Source: Methanothermococcus okinawensis (GTDB taxonomy: Archaea > AGJL01 > Methanococci > Methanococcales > Methanococcaceae). Taken from it: a DNA stretch of 13,380 nt. The notes below the pieces were generated by a model, which had not been told where the DNA came from, made no database searches, and saw only the letters and a list, made by a program, of their open reading frames with translations. The translations under genes were made by a program, and so were the position numbers. Location: positions 1 through 13,380 of the forward strand of contig DQVW01000018.1 of assembly GCA_015661555.1 (NCBI GenBank), read 5' to 3'. Shown here one piece after another: positions 1-7,973 of this stretch (position 1 is its first letter; each line of letters starts with the position of its first letter).

Positions 1-1926
1 ATAAGGTGGATTCCCTATTATAATATCAAAACCCCTTTCCTCCTTAGGTTTTTCCAAATCAAAAACTTCATAGAACTCAAAGCCCCAGTGGAAGGGTTTC
101 AAATTTAAAAACTCCTCCTTGGAGATCTTAACCCCCTTAGCCTTCAACATATTGTAGAACTTCTCATTTAAGAACTCCCTCCCTTTCTCCAACTCTCTAT
201 TTAATTTCTCCTTTAGTTTTACAGCCTCGTGAGATGGTAGGGTCTTAAACTCCCTTATCTTTTTAGCCAGGTTTTTAAGCCATTCCACCTTACTAATTCC
301 CAACCAGGAGTCTAAAGTTTTATGAGCTATAAAGTCCAAATCCACATCCTCAATGTCCACATATCCAATGAGGCTGTTACCTACCATTAAGTTGTAGTCT
401 AGATTTGGCAGTGTTTCAATCCTTTTACCCTCAATACTTTTAGGGTCAACCTGGGATATCAGCCAGAGCCAAAACCTTAACTTGGCGATCTCAACTGCCC
501 CCTCCATTAAGTCTACTCCGTAGAGGTTGTTTATAATTATCTGCCTAACTATGTAGTAATTCCTCGTTGGAGATTTTTCCATCTCTTCCAGAATCTTTTT
601 AACATCCCTATCTTCACCTAGATGCTCCTCCAAAATTTTCAAAACCCTACTGTACAGCCCAAGTAGGATATCTCCGGCGGCGATTAAAAAACTCCCTGAA
701 CCACAGGCGTTATCACAGATCCTTAACTTTGTTAACACTTCAAAGTAGAGGTACTTTAATATCTCCAGTTCCTCCCTGCTAAAATCCTCCTTATTAAAGA
801 GGTTGTCCAATAGGGCCTCCCCCTTACTACCAAACCTCTCCCCTAATTTGTCTCTGATATAGGGGTAGATGGTATTCATGGAGATGTAGTTGGTGATCTC
901 CTCGGGGGTGTAGTAGACGCCTATTTTCTTTCTGCCATATCTTAGCTCTCTCCTCACCCTCTGAATATCCTCCAACTTTATCTTTCCCAGTCCTATCTGC
1001 TCCAGGGAGACTACGAACTTCTCGTAGATATGTCCAATAACCTCAGGTGTTAAATCTCCAACAACATCCTCCTCCTCTGGAAGCTCCTCTCCAATTATCC
1101 AGTTGTAGTTGTTAAGGACATTGAGGATCAACTCCCTTATCCCAGAGATCCTGATCTTTCTCTCTGGGATACCTTCAAACTTCTCCTCGATGAACAACCC
1201 TCCATTTAAACAGGGTGAAAGGATGGAGAACCTCTCCCCTCCAACCTCAAACTCCTCTGAGATAAAACCCCTCTCGTTAGTCTTTCCTAGAACGTCGAAA
1301 AATATCCTGTTGAGAAAATCCTGCAGCTCCTTATCATTAAGGTGGTTACAGATCCACTGGAAGAACTCCCTTGTATTCCTCCTGTCTAGGACCCACTCCA
1401 TCCCCCCGCTCTTTATCTTTATAAGCTTCAACTGGGCCAGGAAGTAGAAGAAGATAAGTCTGTCGATAAAACGTTGAACAACGAGAAGTTTGTTTCTATC
1501 CTCCTTCAACTCCCTTATACTCTTGGCCATTAGGATCCTATGCTCCCACAACTCCCAGTAGAACTTCTCTACAATATCCCTGATATCAAAGAGGATATTC
1601 ATGTTGTCAGGGGAGAATTTCCTTAGCTTATCCTCTCTACTTTTCCTGTAGTCTTTCCTCATGTTGGGCGAGTAGTAGAACCACTTAATCTCACCTCTCC
1701 TTCTAAAGACTTTTAACTTCCCTGTAGATGGAAAGTAAAACCAGATATAGTTAACCTTTAAGGGTAGTAACTTCTTCCTTATCCTTTCAACCTCCTCCCT
1801 GGAGGAAACCTCCACATAGGCCAGCATATTCTCCTGGTCAACTAGCACCCCCTCAACATCCTCCAGCGGAATGGCCCTTTTAAAGAATCCCTTTCTCTTC
1901 AAATAATCCAGGTTATACTTTACCAA
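1..1926 (-). CDS. Eco57I-type adenine-specific DNA methyltransferase, C-terminus cut off by the window edge
   Basis: Predicted SAM-dependent N6-adenine DNA methyltransferase, probably the modification arm of a restriction or defence system. The minus-strand frame stays open for 642 codons from a TTG at 1926-1924 to base 1. Visible family motifs are a GVYYTPEEI segment (about residues 336-344), the SAM-binding motif I DNACGSGSFL (405-414), a second Rossmann motif NNLYGVDLMEGAVEIAK (466-482), a VGNSLIGY segment (515-522), and the catalytic NPPY (639-642) exactly at the edge. The target-recognition part must lie to the left. About 320 residues precede the methylase core; I see no clear PD-(D/E)XK nuclease motif there, so it does not look like a self-contained type IIG enzyme. 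The TTG start is chosen because GGGTGAT lies 3 bases upstream. The helicase gene ends 10 bases upstream, so the two are probably co-transcribed. The family call is firm, the exact start less so. Confidence 0.9.
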   Translation of the reverse strand, partial: MVKYNLDYLKRKGFFKRAIPLEDVEGVLVDQENMLAYVEVSSREEVERIRKKLLPLKVNYIWFYFPSTGKLKVFRRRGEIKWFYYSPNMRKDYRKSREDKLRKFSPDNMNILFDIRDIVEKFYWELWEHRILMAKSIRELKEDRNKLLVVQRFIDRLIFFYFLAQLKLIKIKSGGMEWVLDRRNTREFFQWICNHLNDKELQDFLNRIFFDVLGKTNERGFISEEFEVGGERFSILSPCLNGGLFIEEKFEGIPERKIRISGIRELILNVLNNYNWIIGEELPEEEDVVGDLTPEVIGHIYEKFVVSLEQIGLGKIKLEDIQRVRRELRYGRKKIGVYYTPEEITNYISMNTIYPYIRDKLGERFGSKGEALLDNLFNKEDFSREELEILKYLYFEVLTKLRICDNACGSGSFLIAAGDILLGLYSRVLKILEEHLGEDRDVKKILEEMEKSPTRNYYIVRQIIINNLYGVDLMEGAVEIAKLRFWLWLISQVDPKSIEGKRIETLPNLDYNLMVGNSLIGYVDIEDVDLDFIAHKTLDSWLGISKVEWLKNLAKKIREFKTLPSHEAVKLKEKLNRELEKGREFLNEKFYNMLKAKGVKISKEEFLNLKPFHWGFEFYEVFDLEKPKEERGFDIIIGNPPY

Positions 1927-1936
1927 ATTATCACCC

Positions 1937-4900
1937 TTATGTGTATTTCAATATGGCCAAAATCTCAGGTTCATCTAGAACTCTTTGATGTCCTCTACTC
2001 TTTAGCTGCTCTACTTTACTCTCTAACTTCCTTATCTCCCCCTCCCTCCTCCAAGGTGGAGTTTTCTCAATCTTTTTCAGGGCTTTTAAAATGTCCTCCT
2101 TCTCCCCCCTTGGGAGGGTGGATATATCAACATCTCTAAATATCTTCTTCAACCTCTCCATTCCCTCCAGTATCCTCTCTATCTCCCTGGTGATCCTGTC
2201 CCTATCTCTATAACTTATTTTCAGAAACTCCCTGTCCATCTCTAAACACTTTTCCGCTACTAAACTCTTTATCTCCTCCAACTCCTCCCTACTTATTTTC
2301 CCCTCCGCCAACTTATCAGAAAAGGTCAAATCACCCAGGGTATAGATGGATCCTCTATACTTAAAAACAACAAAGTATCTCTCCCTCCCCACCCTCTTCA
2401 GGGAGGTGAATATGGGCTTTCCATAGGTCCTGGCCCGGGACTCAACAGTTTCCTCCGAGATGTTCCAGAACTTTATAAAATCTCTCAGTGCCCTGTCCTC
2501 CTTTGAGAGTGTAGGAGGTAATCTCATACCAAGTTCTAGAGGGTCCTTACTTGCCAGCATACACTTGTACTCCCTTATAAGCTCCACAGTTCTCCTTCTA
2601 TTCTTTTCAGATATTTCCTTTAATTTACCCTCCTCCATAGCCCAGATAAGGAAGTCCAGGCCAATAGTTGAGATTATAACCTCTATCCTTTCGGCAAGTC
2701 TCTCACAGAGTTCCAACTCCTTATCAATCCTTTCATCAGGTACAAAGTTGTATATTGTAATCTTCTTAGGGTTGTTTATCCTTATAGCCCTTCCAGCCCT
2801 TTGAATAAGTCGGACAGGGTTGTAAGGGAGGTCGAAATTTATAACTACATCGGCCCTAGGTAGATTGACACCTTCACTTAACACGTCTGTAGTAACGAGG
2901 ATGTCAAATTTACCCTCGTTAAACTCCCTCTCTACCCTTTCTTTCTTATTGGAGGAATCCTCTCCACCGTAGATAACTTTGAACTTAAACTTCCCATGCC
3001 TTTCAAGTCTCTTCCCTATGTAGATCACTGTATCCTTTGACTCAGAGAATACAATCGTTGGCTTCTTCTCCCTTTCAAGGATCTCAAGGAGTTTGGCTAT
3101 CTTCTCATCTCTCTCCTCAAGATTTTCAATACCCTCAATACTGTCTAACATCCTCCTACTGGTATCTATATCCTCCTCAATCCTCTTCAGCACCTCTTCC
3201 CTCTTTGAATCTGGGAGGGAGAGGAATGTATTTTTTATATTCTTCAGCCTACTCTTGCTGAATAATGTGGTGTCTTCCCAGTATCCCGGATTAACAGCAA
3301 CCTTCCTGAGGAATGCCAGAAGGAATCTATTTCTCCTGTAAAAATTTTCCAAGCTTACCCTAAATGCCATTATACTACTTTCAAGCCTCTTGTAAAGTCT
3401 CCACTTATACCACCATATCAGGTTCTTGTCCTCCCTATATACTCCCTCCCACAGCTTCGTATACTCATAGTTAACCTGGCTTAGAAAGGGTATAACTTCA
3501 TCGAAGATCTTACCTGCAATTTCCTCGTCGTACCTGTAGTTGACAGGGACTACATCTGGCTCCTCTATATCCTCGACACCTGCAATTTTTTTAAGATCCT
3601 CCTTGAAGTAAAGTGGGAGGTCTGGCCACTCTATCCTTACAGAAAACACCTTTATCAATTCATTTAACTTCTTAATGGTCTCCTGGGTGATAGTTCCTTT
3701 TTTAATATCCCTTTCCACCTCCCTTATTTTGGCAAGGATACCTTCCGATTCAAACCTCTCCTTGTATCTCCCCTTAACAAAAAGTTTTACTAGATCTATG
3801 AAATCGAGAAGGGAGATATTTATCGGTGTGGCGGTGATGAGAAGTACATGGGACTCTGGGTTGACCTTTACTATATTTTCTAAGTTTCCCCTTCTATTGG
3901 ACTTTGGTCTTGAAACCCTGAAGTGGTGGGCCTCATCTACCACAATTAGATCAACACCTGCATATCTCTCGTAGTCAAAATCCCCCTTCTGAAGTTTACC
4001 CCTTGACAGTAGTTCAACATCCCCCTCTTTTAGTCCAACCTTCTCCAGGGTTCTCTTCCAGTGCTCCCTTAATACTGGAGGATGGATAATCAAAACCCTC
4101 TTACCCAACTCCCTGTAGTACTTTGCTACCATACACCCAACGTCAGTTTTACCTAGCCCAAAGGAGTTGGCCAGGATACATCCACCGTATCTATTTAACT
4201 TGTCTATACAGAGGTAGTAACTCATATGCTGAAACTCTGCCAGATAGGAGAGGTCTGCACTTATATTCTTAACAAGGTAGCCCTTATTGAGGATCCTTAT
4301 TAGGTTTGCTATGAAATCCCTTGGATGTAGGTAGATAGTCTCAGAGATGGAGGCCTTACCAATTACATCTATTACCTTTAGATCCTCCACCCTATCTGTG
4401 GATCTCTTCCATATCTCCTCAAAAAACTCCCTATAGAGATCCCTATCCTCAAAGGTTAATGCAGATACAGGGACTATCAACTCGATATTTCTCTCCAACC
4501 CACCTCTAGTTAAATTTGCAGAACCTGCCCATATCTCTATTTCATCTCCAATCTCAAAGAGGTATAGCTTTATATGGAAGTTTCTATCTAGGAACACCCT
4601 GAAGTCAAATCTCCCACTGTTGTACAACTCCCTTAGAAAGTTAAAGGTCTCACTGTTAAGCACTGCTCCATCACTTTTCAAGGCCTCCAAAACTTCCTTG
4701 GTAGTTTTTCTAGTTTCTGGTCCCATTACAAGTTTAAACTCCTTAAGAAGCCCTCTCTCATATAACCTTTTAAGCTCCGGGTACAACTTCTGAAAACCCT
4801 CAAAAAAGAAAAATCCAACAGCGATTTTAAAGGAGATCTCCTGATCTTTCTCAATAGCCCTGTTAATCCTCTCCCTGAAAAGGTCTAAAACACTTTTCTC

Positions 4901-4945
4901 ACGGGGGAATATACCAGCTAAGTTGTCGACGATATACCCCCTCAA
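1937..4945 (-). CDS. PLD-nuclease/SNF2-like helicase fusion, DNA restriction or defence
   Basis: Predicted ATP-dependent DNA translocase with a fused nuclease-like domain, 1002 residues. The N-terminus (about 1-185) is a phospholipase-D-family domain with one HKD-type motif: H124, K126, then GSANLT at 141-146 with N144 and a trailing E. One HKD motif would require dimerisation for catalysis. The SF2/SNF2 core follows: a Q-like motif near FQH (238-240), Walker A SFGLGKT (261-267), DEAH (337-340), motif III TATP (371-374), a long helical insert (about 380-620), motif V TTDVLSEGVN (685-694) and motif VI QRAGRAIR (715-722). The C-terminal 885-985 segment is charged and probably coiled coil. The start is TTG, with AAGGTGG just upstream and no better in-frame start. 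It is followed closely by an adenine methyltransferase, pointing to restriction-modification or DISARM-like phage defence. Activity and specificity are inferred. Confidence 0.88.
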   Translation of the reverse strand: MRGYIVDNLAGIFPREKSVLDLFRERINRAIEKDQEISFKIAVGFFFFEGFQKLYPELKRLYERGLLKEFKLVMGPETRKTTKEVLEALKSDGAVLNSETFNFLRELYNSGRFDFRVFLDRNFHIKLYLFEIGDEIEIWAGSANLTRGGLERNIELIVPVSALTFEDRDLYREFFEEIWKRSTDRVEDLKVIDVIGKASISETIYLHPRDFIANLIRILNKGYLVKNISADLSYLAEFQHMSYYLCIDKLNRYGGCILANSFGLGKTDVGCMVAKYYRELGKRVLIIHPPVLREHWKRTLEKVGLKEGDVELLSRGKLQKGDFDYERYAGVDLIVVDEAHHFRVSRPKSNRRGNLENIVKVNPESHVLLITATPINISLLDFIDLVKLFVKGRYKERFESEGILAKIREVERDIKKGTITQETIKKLNELIKVFSVRIEWPDLPLYFKEDLKKIAGVEDIEEPDVVPVNYRYDEEIAGKIFDEVIPFLSQVNYEYTKLWEGVYREDKNLIWWYKWRLYKRLESSIMAFRVSLENFYRRNRFLLAFLRKVAVNPGYWEDTTLFSKSRLKNIKNTFLSLPDSKREEVLKRIEEDIDTSRRMLDSIEGIENLEERDEKIAKLLEILEREKKPTIVFSESKDTVIYIGKRLERHGKFKFKVIYGGEDSSNKKERVEREFNEGKFDILVTTDVLSEGVNLPRADVVINFDLPYNPVRLIQRAGRAIRINNPKKITIYNFVPDERIDKELELCERLAERIEVIISTIGLDFLIWAMEEGKLKEISEKNRRRTVELIREYKCMLASKDPLELGMRLPPTLSKEDRALRDFIKFWNISEETVESRARTYGKPIFTSLKRVGRERYFVVFKYRGSIYTLGDLTFSDKLAEGKISREELEEIKSLVAEKCLEMDREFLKISYRDRDRITREIERILEGMERLKKIFRDVDISTLPRGEKEDILKALKKIEKTPPWRREGEIRKLESKVEQLKSRGHQRVLDEPEILAILKYT

Positions 4946-5008
4946 CTTTCCACCTTAAAAATTAGTAAAAAAGTGTGAAAATTAAAATTAAAAAAATAAA
5001 AAAAGTAA
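4946..5008 (-). terminator. T-rich terminator of glnA and leader of the defence operon
   Basis: Read on the minus strand, the region after the glnA stop carries two runs of seven T (5004-4998 and 4996-4990) split by a single A, then more T-rich sequence. Oligo-T tracts without a hairpin are the usual archaeal termination signal, so this probably ends glnA transcription. The remaining bases lead into AAGGTGG at the helicase start. An AT-rich stretch near 4984-4994 could serve as a weak TATA element, giving a leader of about 20 bases, but it cannot be separated from the T-tract by eye. Read-through from glnA into the helicase remains possible. Confidence 0.6.
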
Positions 5009-6358
5009 TTAGAGTATTCCAAGGTACATCTTTGTCTCCCAGTCTGTAACTGCAGTTCTGAAACTGTCCCACTCGGCAGTTTTAATCTCCATGAAGTTCT
5101 CGTATATGTGGTCTCCCAGTGCCTTCTTCAACACTGTATCATTTTCCAGCTCGTCAAGTGCCTCCTTTAAGTTAGAGGGTACAGCCTCAATACCCAACTC
5201 CTTCTTCTCCTTCTCACTCATCTTGAATATGTTCTTCTCCACAGGCTCTGGTGGTGTTAACTTCTTCTTTATTCCATCTAAACCAGCTGCCAGCATCACT
5301 GTAAATGCCAGGTATGGGTTACAGGATGGATCTGGTGCCCTGAACTCGATCCTTGTACCTTTACCCCTTATGGCAGGTACCCTTATTATGGCACTTCTGT
5401 TCTTGTTTGCCCAGGCTATATTTACAGGGGCCTCGTAACCTGGGACCAACCTCTTGTAGGAGTTAACTGTTGGGTTTGTTACTGCAACTATGGCCTTGGC
5501 ATGCTCCAGGATACCTGCTATATAACTTAAACAGGTTTCACTTAACTGATATGGTCCATTTTCATCGTAGAAGGAGGGCTTCCCATCTAGCCATATACTC
5601 TGGTGGCAGTGCATACCGTTACCGTTCATACCGTAGAAGGGTTTTGGCATGAAGGTTGCTATCAACCCATGTTTCTTTGCAATCATCTTTACAGTGGTCT
5701 TGAAGGTAATTACACTGTCTGCAGTTTTAAGGGCGTTGTCAAACTTGAAGTCTACCTCGTGCTGTCCAGGTGCCACCTCGTGGTGGGAGGCCTCTACGTG
5801 GAAGCCCAGGTTCTCAAGGGCCAGTACTATATCTCTCCTGATATCAGGGGCTTCATCTAGGGGCTCCATGTCGAAGTATCCTCCAATGTCTGCAGGGATC
5901 ATCCTATGTGGGTTGTGGGGATCAGGTTTTACCAGGAAGAACTCTGGCTCAGGACCTACGAAGTACTCCCCATTTAGATCCTCCTTGAGTTTGTTCATTA
6001 TTCTTTTGAGGCAACCCCTTGGATCCCCCTCAAAGGGTTTCCCTTCAGGTGTATAGACGTCACAGATAACCCTTGCAACAGACTTCTCTGTAGGTCTCCA
6101 GGGTAGGACAGAGAGTGTTGATAGGTCAGGTTTTAACAGCATATCTGAGTGCTCTATTGGAACGAAACCTTTAATTGAGGAACCGTCAAAGTATACCCCC
6201 TCTGTAAATATCTCCCTTAACTCCTCAAGGCCCTTCTCCCCAGCCTTTACAGGGTAGGCCACGTTCTTGGGAGTCCCTAGGATGTCCACAAACTGGAACC
6301 TTATGAACTTAACGTCGTTGGTTTTTATGTATTCAAGGGCCTTTTCAAGTAGATCCAT
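5009..6358 (-). CDS. glnA: Glutamine synthetase type I
   Basis: Cytoplasmic enzyme that makes glutamine from glutamate, ammonia and ATP, the main high-affinity ammonia assimilation step. At 449 residues it has the short GSI-alpha length. Visible signatures are DGSSIKGF (58-65, with the ammonia-site Asp at 58), the metal-binding EPEF (137-140), EVAPGQHEVDF (194-204), HCHQS (250-254), NPTVNSYKRLVPGYEAP (295-311) containing the flap Glu at 309, and RGKGTRIEFRAPDPSCNPYL (331-350). The position equivalent to the adenylylated Tyr of enterobacterial GSI-beta is Phe (NIFKM, 376-380), so control by adenylylation is excluded; family knowledge points instead to 2-oxoglutarate, glutamine and PII-type control. 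The ATG at 6358-6356 has a strong GGAGGGGTG ribosome-binding site. The upstream region carries a GGAA-N6-TTCC operator, implying nitrogen repression by NrpR. A T-rich terminator follows. Confidence 0.98.
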   Translation of the reverse strand: MDLLEKALEYIKTNDVKFIRFQFVDILGTPKNVAYPVKAGEKGLEELREIFTEGVYFDGSSIKGFVPIEHSDMLLKPDLSTLSVLPWRPTEKSVARVICDVYTPEGKPFEGDPRGCLKRIMNKLKEDLNGEYFVGPEPEFFLVKPDPHNPHRMIPADIGGYFDMEPLDEAPDIRRDIVLALENLGFHVEASHHEVAPGQHEVDFKFDNALKTADSVITFKTTVKMIAKKHGLIATFMPKPFYGMNGNGMHCHQSIWLDGKPSFYDENGPYQLSETCLSYIAGILEHAKAIVAVTNPTVNSYKRLVPGYEAPVNIAWANKNRSAIIRVPAIRGKGTRIEFRAPDPSCNPYLAFTVMLAAGLDGIKKKLTPPEPVEKNIFKMSEKEKKELGIEAVPSNLKEALDELENDTVLKKALGDHIYENFMEIKTAEWDSFRTAVTDWETKMYLGIL

Positions 6359-6364
6359 TATCTA

Positions 6365-6375
6365 CACCCCTCCTC
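6365..6375 (-). promoter_or_regulatory. Strong ribosome-binding site of glnA
   Basis: On the minus strand GAGGAGGGGTG lies about six bases before the glnA ATG. It closely matches the AGGAGGTGAT complement of the archaeal 16S rRNA 3' end and fixes the start codon at 6358. Confidence 0.75.
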
Positions 6376-6381
6376 TTTGTC

Positions 6382-6395
6382 GGAAATATCTTTCC
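6382..6395. promoter_or_regulatory. NrpR-type operator, GGAA-N6-TTCC
   Basis: The bases GGAAATATCTTTCC form an exact GGAA-N6-TTCC palindrome in the short region between glnA and the divergent radical SAM gene. This is the operator consensus described for NrpR, the 2-oxoglutarate-responsive nitrogen repressor of methanogens, at nif and glnA promoters. It lies 10 bases downstream of the glnA TATA-like box, about where glnA transcription should begin, so a bound repressor would block RNA polymerase. Binding itself is inferred. Confidence 0.82.
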
Positions 6396-6405
6396 TCCTC
6401 ATGTC

Positions 6406-6420
6406 TATAAATAATTTACG
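6406..6420 (-). promoter_or_regulatory. Archaeal promoter (BRE plus TATA) of glnA
   Basis: Read on the minus strand, CGTAAAT (a purine-rich BRE-like element) precedes TATTTATA at 6413-6406. Transcription would start about 23-25 bases downstream, close to 6383, giving a leader of about 25 bases that contains the ribosome-binding site. The TATA core is nearly symmetric and reads TATAAATA on the plus strand, but in that direction it is too close to the radical SAM start to leave a normal leader. Confidence 0.6.
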
Positions 6421-6433
6421 GTAAGGTGAGAGA

Positions 6434-7972
6434 ATGAAATTCCTGATACTAGATGGATACACAGATGAACCTGCAGGGTTGGGGGTGCCACCCTATATAG
6501 GCACCTACCCCAGATACGCCGCCGGAGTACTCTATCACTACGGATACAGGGATGTCCACTACATCACCATAGACAAGTTGAGGGAGGAGTTGAAAAAGGG
6601 ATATAATTTAAACAGATTCGATGTAGTAATAGCCATATGTGGCTCCCATACACCTGGAAAGTATCTAAACGCCACACCTGCCACCTTGAAGGAGATTGTC
6701 TCCATACTCCACAACTATCAGGGTATTAAGATCCTGGGAGGGCCTGCAGGAACGAGATTTGGTTCCTCCATGGAAGGGGGTACTTTAAAGGACGAGGAGA
6801 AGTATAAATCATTTTTCCATCTCGTTGCAGAGGGAGACCTTGAGATGCTCCTCTCTGACCTCATAGAGAACAGATTCAACCTTGAGAAGGTAGATAGGGA
6901 GTACCGTCAACTTAGGGATTACAGAGATATAAGGGAGTTTGCAGTAAAGGGGGCCAGGATAGTAAGGGAGCACCCCTATTACCCCTATGTTGTTGCGGAG
7001 ATAGAGACCTACAGGGGATGCTCAAGATATCTAAGTGGAGGGTGCTCCTTCTGTACAGAGCCTAGACGTTTTGGTGCTCCCAAATTCAGGGAGGAGAGGG
7101 ACATAGTGGAGGAGATTGAGGCGCTGTACAACCAAGGTGTTAGATACTTTAGACTAGGTAGGCAGCCCTGTATATTCTCCTACAAGTCCCTGGAGAGTGA
7201 GAGGGAGGAGGTGCCAAAACCTAACGTTGAGGCTATAGAGAGATTATTCAAAGGTATCTGGAGTAGGGCTAGACCAAAGGTACTCCACATAGACAACGCC
7301 AATCCCGCAGTAATAGCTAGACATGAGGAGGAGAGCAGGGAGGTTGCCAAGATACTTGTGAGATACTGTACCAGTGGAAATGTGGCTGCCTTTGGTGTTG
7401 AAAGTTTCGACGAGAGGGTAATTAAAATGAACAACCTATTAACAACACCAGAGGATGTCCTTAAGGCTGTGGAGATACTTAACGAGATTGGAGGTAGGAG
7501 AGGTCCCAGCGGCCTCCCCTACCTACTTCCAGGTATAAACCTACTCTTTGGGTTAAAGGGGGAGTCCAAGAGGACCTTCAAGATAAACTACCAGTACCTG
7601 AAGGAGATATACGACAGGGGTTTGATGCTACGAAGGATAAATATAAGACAGGTGGTACCCTACTACGGCACAGATATAGATATGAAGGATATTAAAAAGG
7701 CTATGAAGAGGAAGAAGTTATTTCTTAGTTTTAAGGAGAAGGTGAGGGAGGAGATAGATAAACCTATGTTGAAGAGGGTAATTCCCAGGGGTACTATCTT
7801 AAGGGATGTACTGTTAGAGGTGAGGGAGAAGAACCTGTACTTTGGCAGACAACTTGGCACCTACCCCATACTGGTAGGTATAAAAGGAGAGGGTCTAAAC
7901 CTTAGAACCTTCGTAGATGTGAAGGTGGTAGATTACGGTAGAAGGTCTATAACTGGTGTGGTGGTAAGTTAA
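6434..7972 (+). CDS. Radical SAM protein with CX7CX2C cluster motif, archaeal COG1031-like family
   Basis: Predicted iron-sulfur radical SAM enzyme of unknown substrate, 512 residues. The N-terminal 1-150 resembles a Rossmann or cobalamin-binding-like fold (FDVVIAICGS at 62-71, KILGGPAGT at 99-107), but the DxHxxG cobalamin-ligand motif is absent. The cluster-binding cysteines are C196, C204 and C207 in YRGCSRYLSGGCSFC, which is CX7CX2C rather than the canonical CX3CX2C. Further core elements are a GVRYFRLGRQ strand (235-244) and AFGVESFDE (319-327). The last 45 residues (FGRQLGTY, then VDVKVVDYGRRSITGVVV) look like a small TRAM-type beta-barrel, a fold that often binds RNA. The ATG at 6434 has AAGGTGA four bases upstream. 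From memory the motif fits COG1031, an uncharacterised archaeal family. The gene is divergent from glnA and shares its 75-base control region. Confidence 0.85.
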   Translation: MKFLILDGYTDEPAGLGVPPYIGTYPRYAAGVLYHYGYRDVHYITIDKLREELKKGYNLNRFDVVIAICGSHTPGKYLNATPATLKEIVSILHNYQGIKILGGPAGTRFGSSMEGGTLKDEEKYKSFFHLVAEGDLEMLLSDLIENRFNLEKVDREYRQLRDYRDIREFAVKGARIVREHPYYPYVVAEIETYRGCSRYLSGGCSFCTEPRRFGAPKFREERDIVEEIEALYNQGVRYFRLGRQPCIFSYKSLESEREEVPKPNVEAIERLFKGIWSRARPKVLHIDNANPAVIARHEEESREVAKILVRYCTSGNVAAFGVESFDERVIKMNNLLTTPEDVLKAVEILNEIGGRRGPSGLPYLLPGINLLFGLKGESKRTFKINYQYLKEIYDRGLMLRRINIRQVVPYYGTDIDMKDIKKAMKRKKLFLSFKEKVREEIDKPMLKRVIPRGTILRDVLLEVREKNLYFGRQLGTYPILVGIKGEGLNLRTFVDVKVVDYGRRSITGVVVS

Positions 7973-7973
7973 C

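Noticed and set aside
1109..1447. Open frame of 112 codons on the plus strand
   Set aside because: It lies antisense inside the methyltransferase, whose motifs are clear, and has low-complexity composition and no ribosome-binding site worth the name.
1939..3974. Several plus-strand open frames across the helicase
   Set aside because: They are antisense shadows rich in Ser and Leu, while the opposite strand carries an intact helicase with all motifs.
6434..7972. Assignment as Mmp10 (McrA arginine methylase) or another named methanogenesis-marker radical SAM enzyme
   Set aside because: The CX7CX2C spacing and the domain order do not fit those families as I know them, so no specific reaction is assigned.
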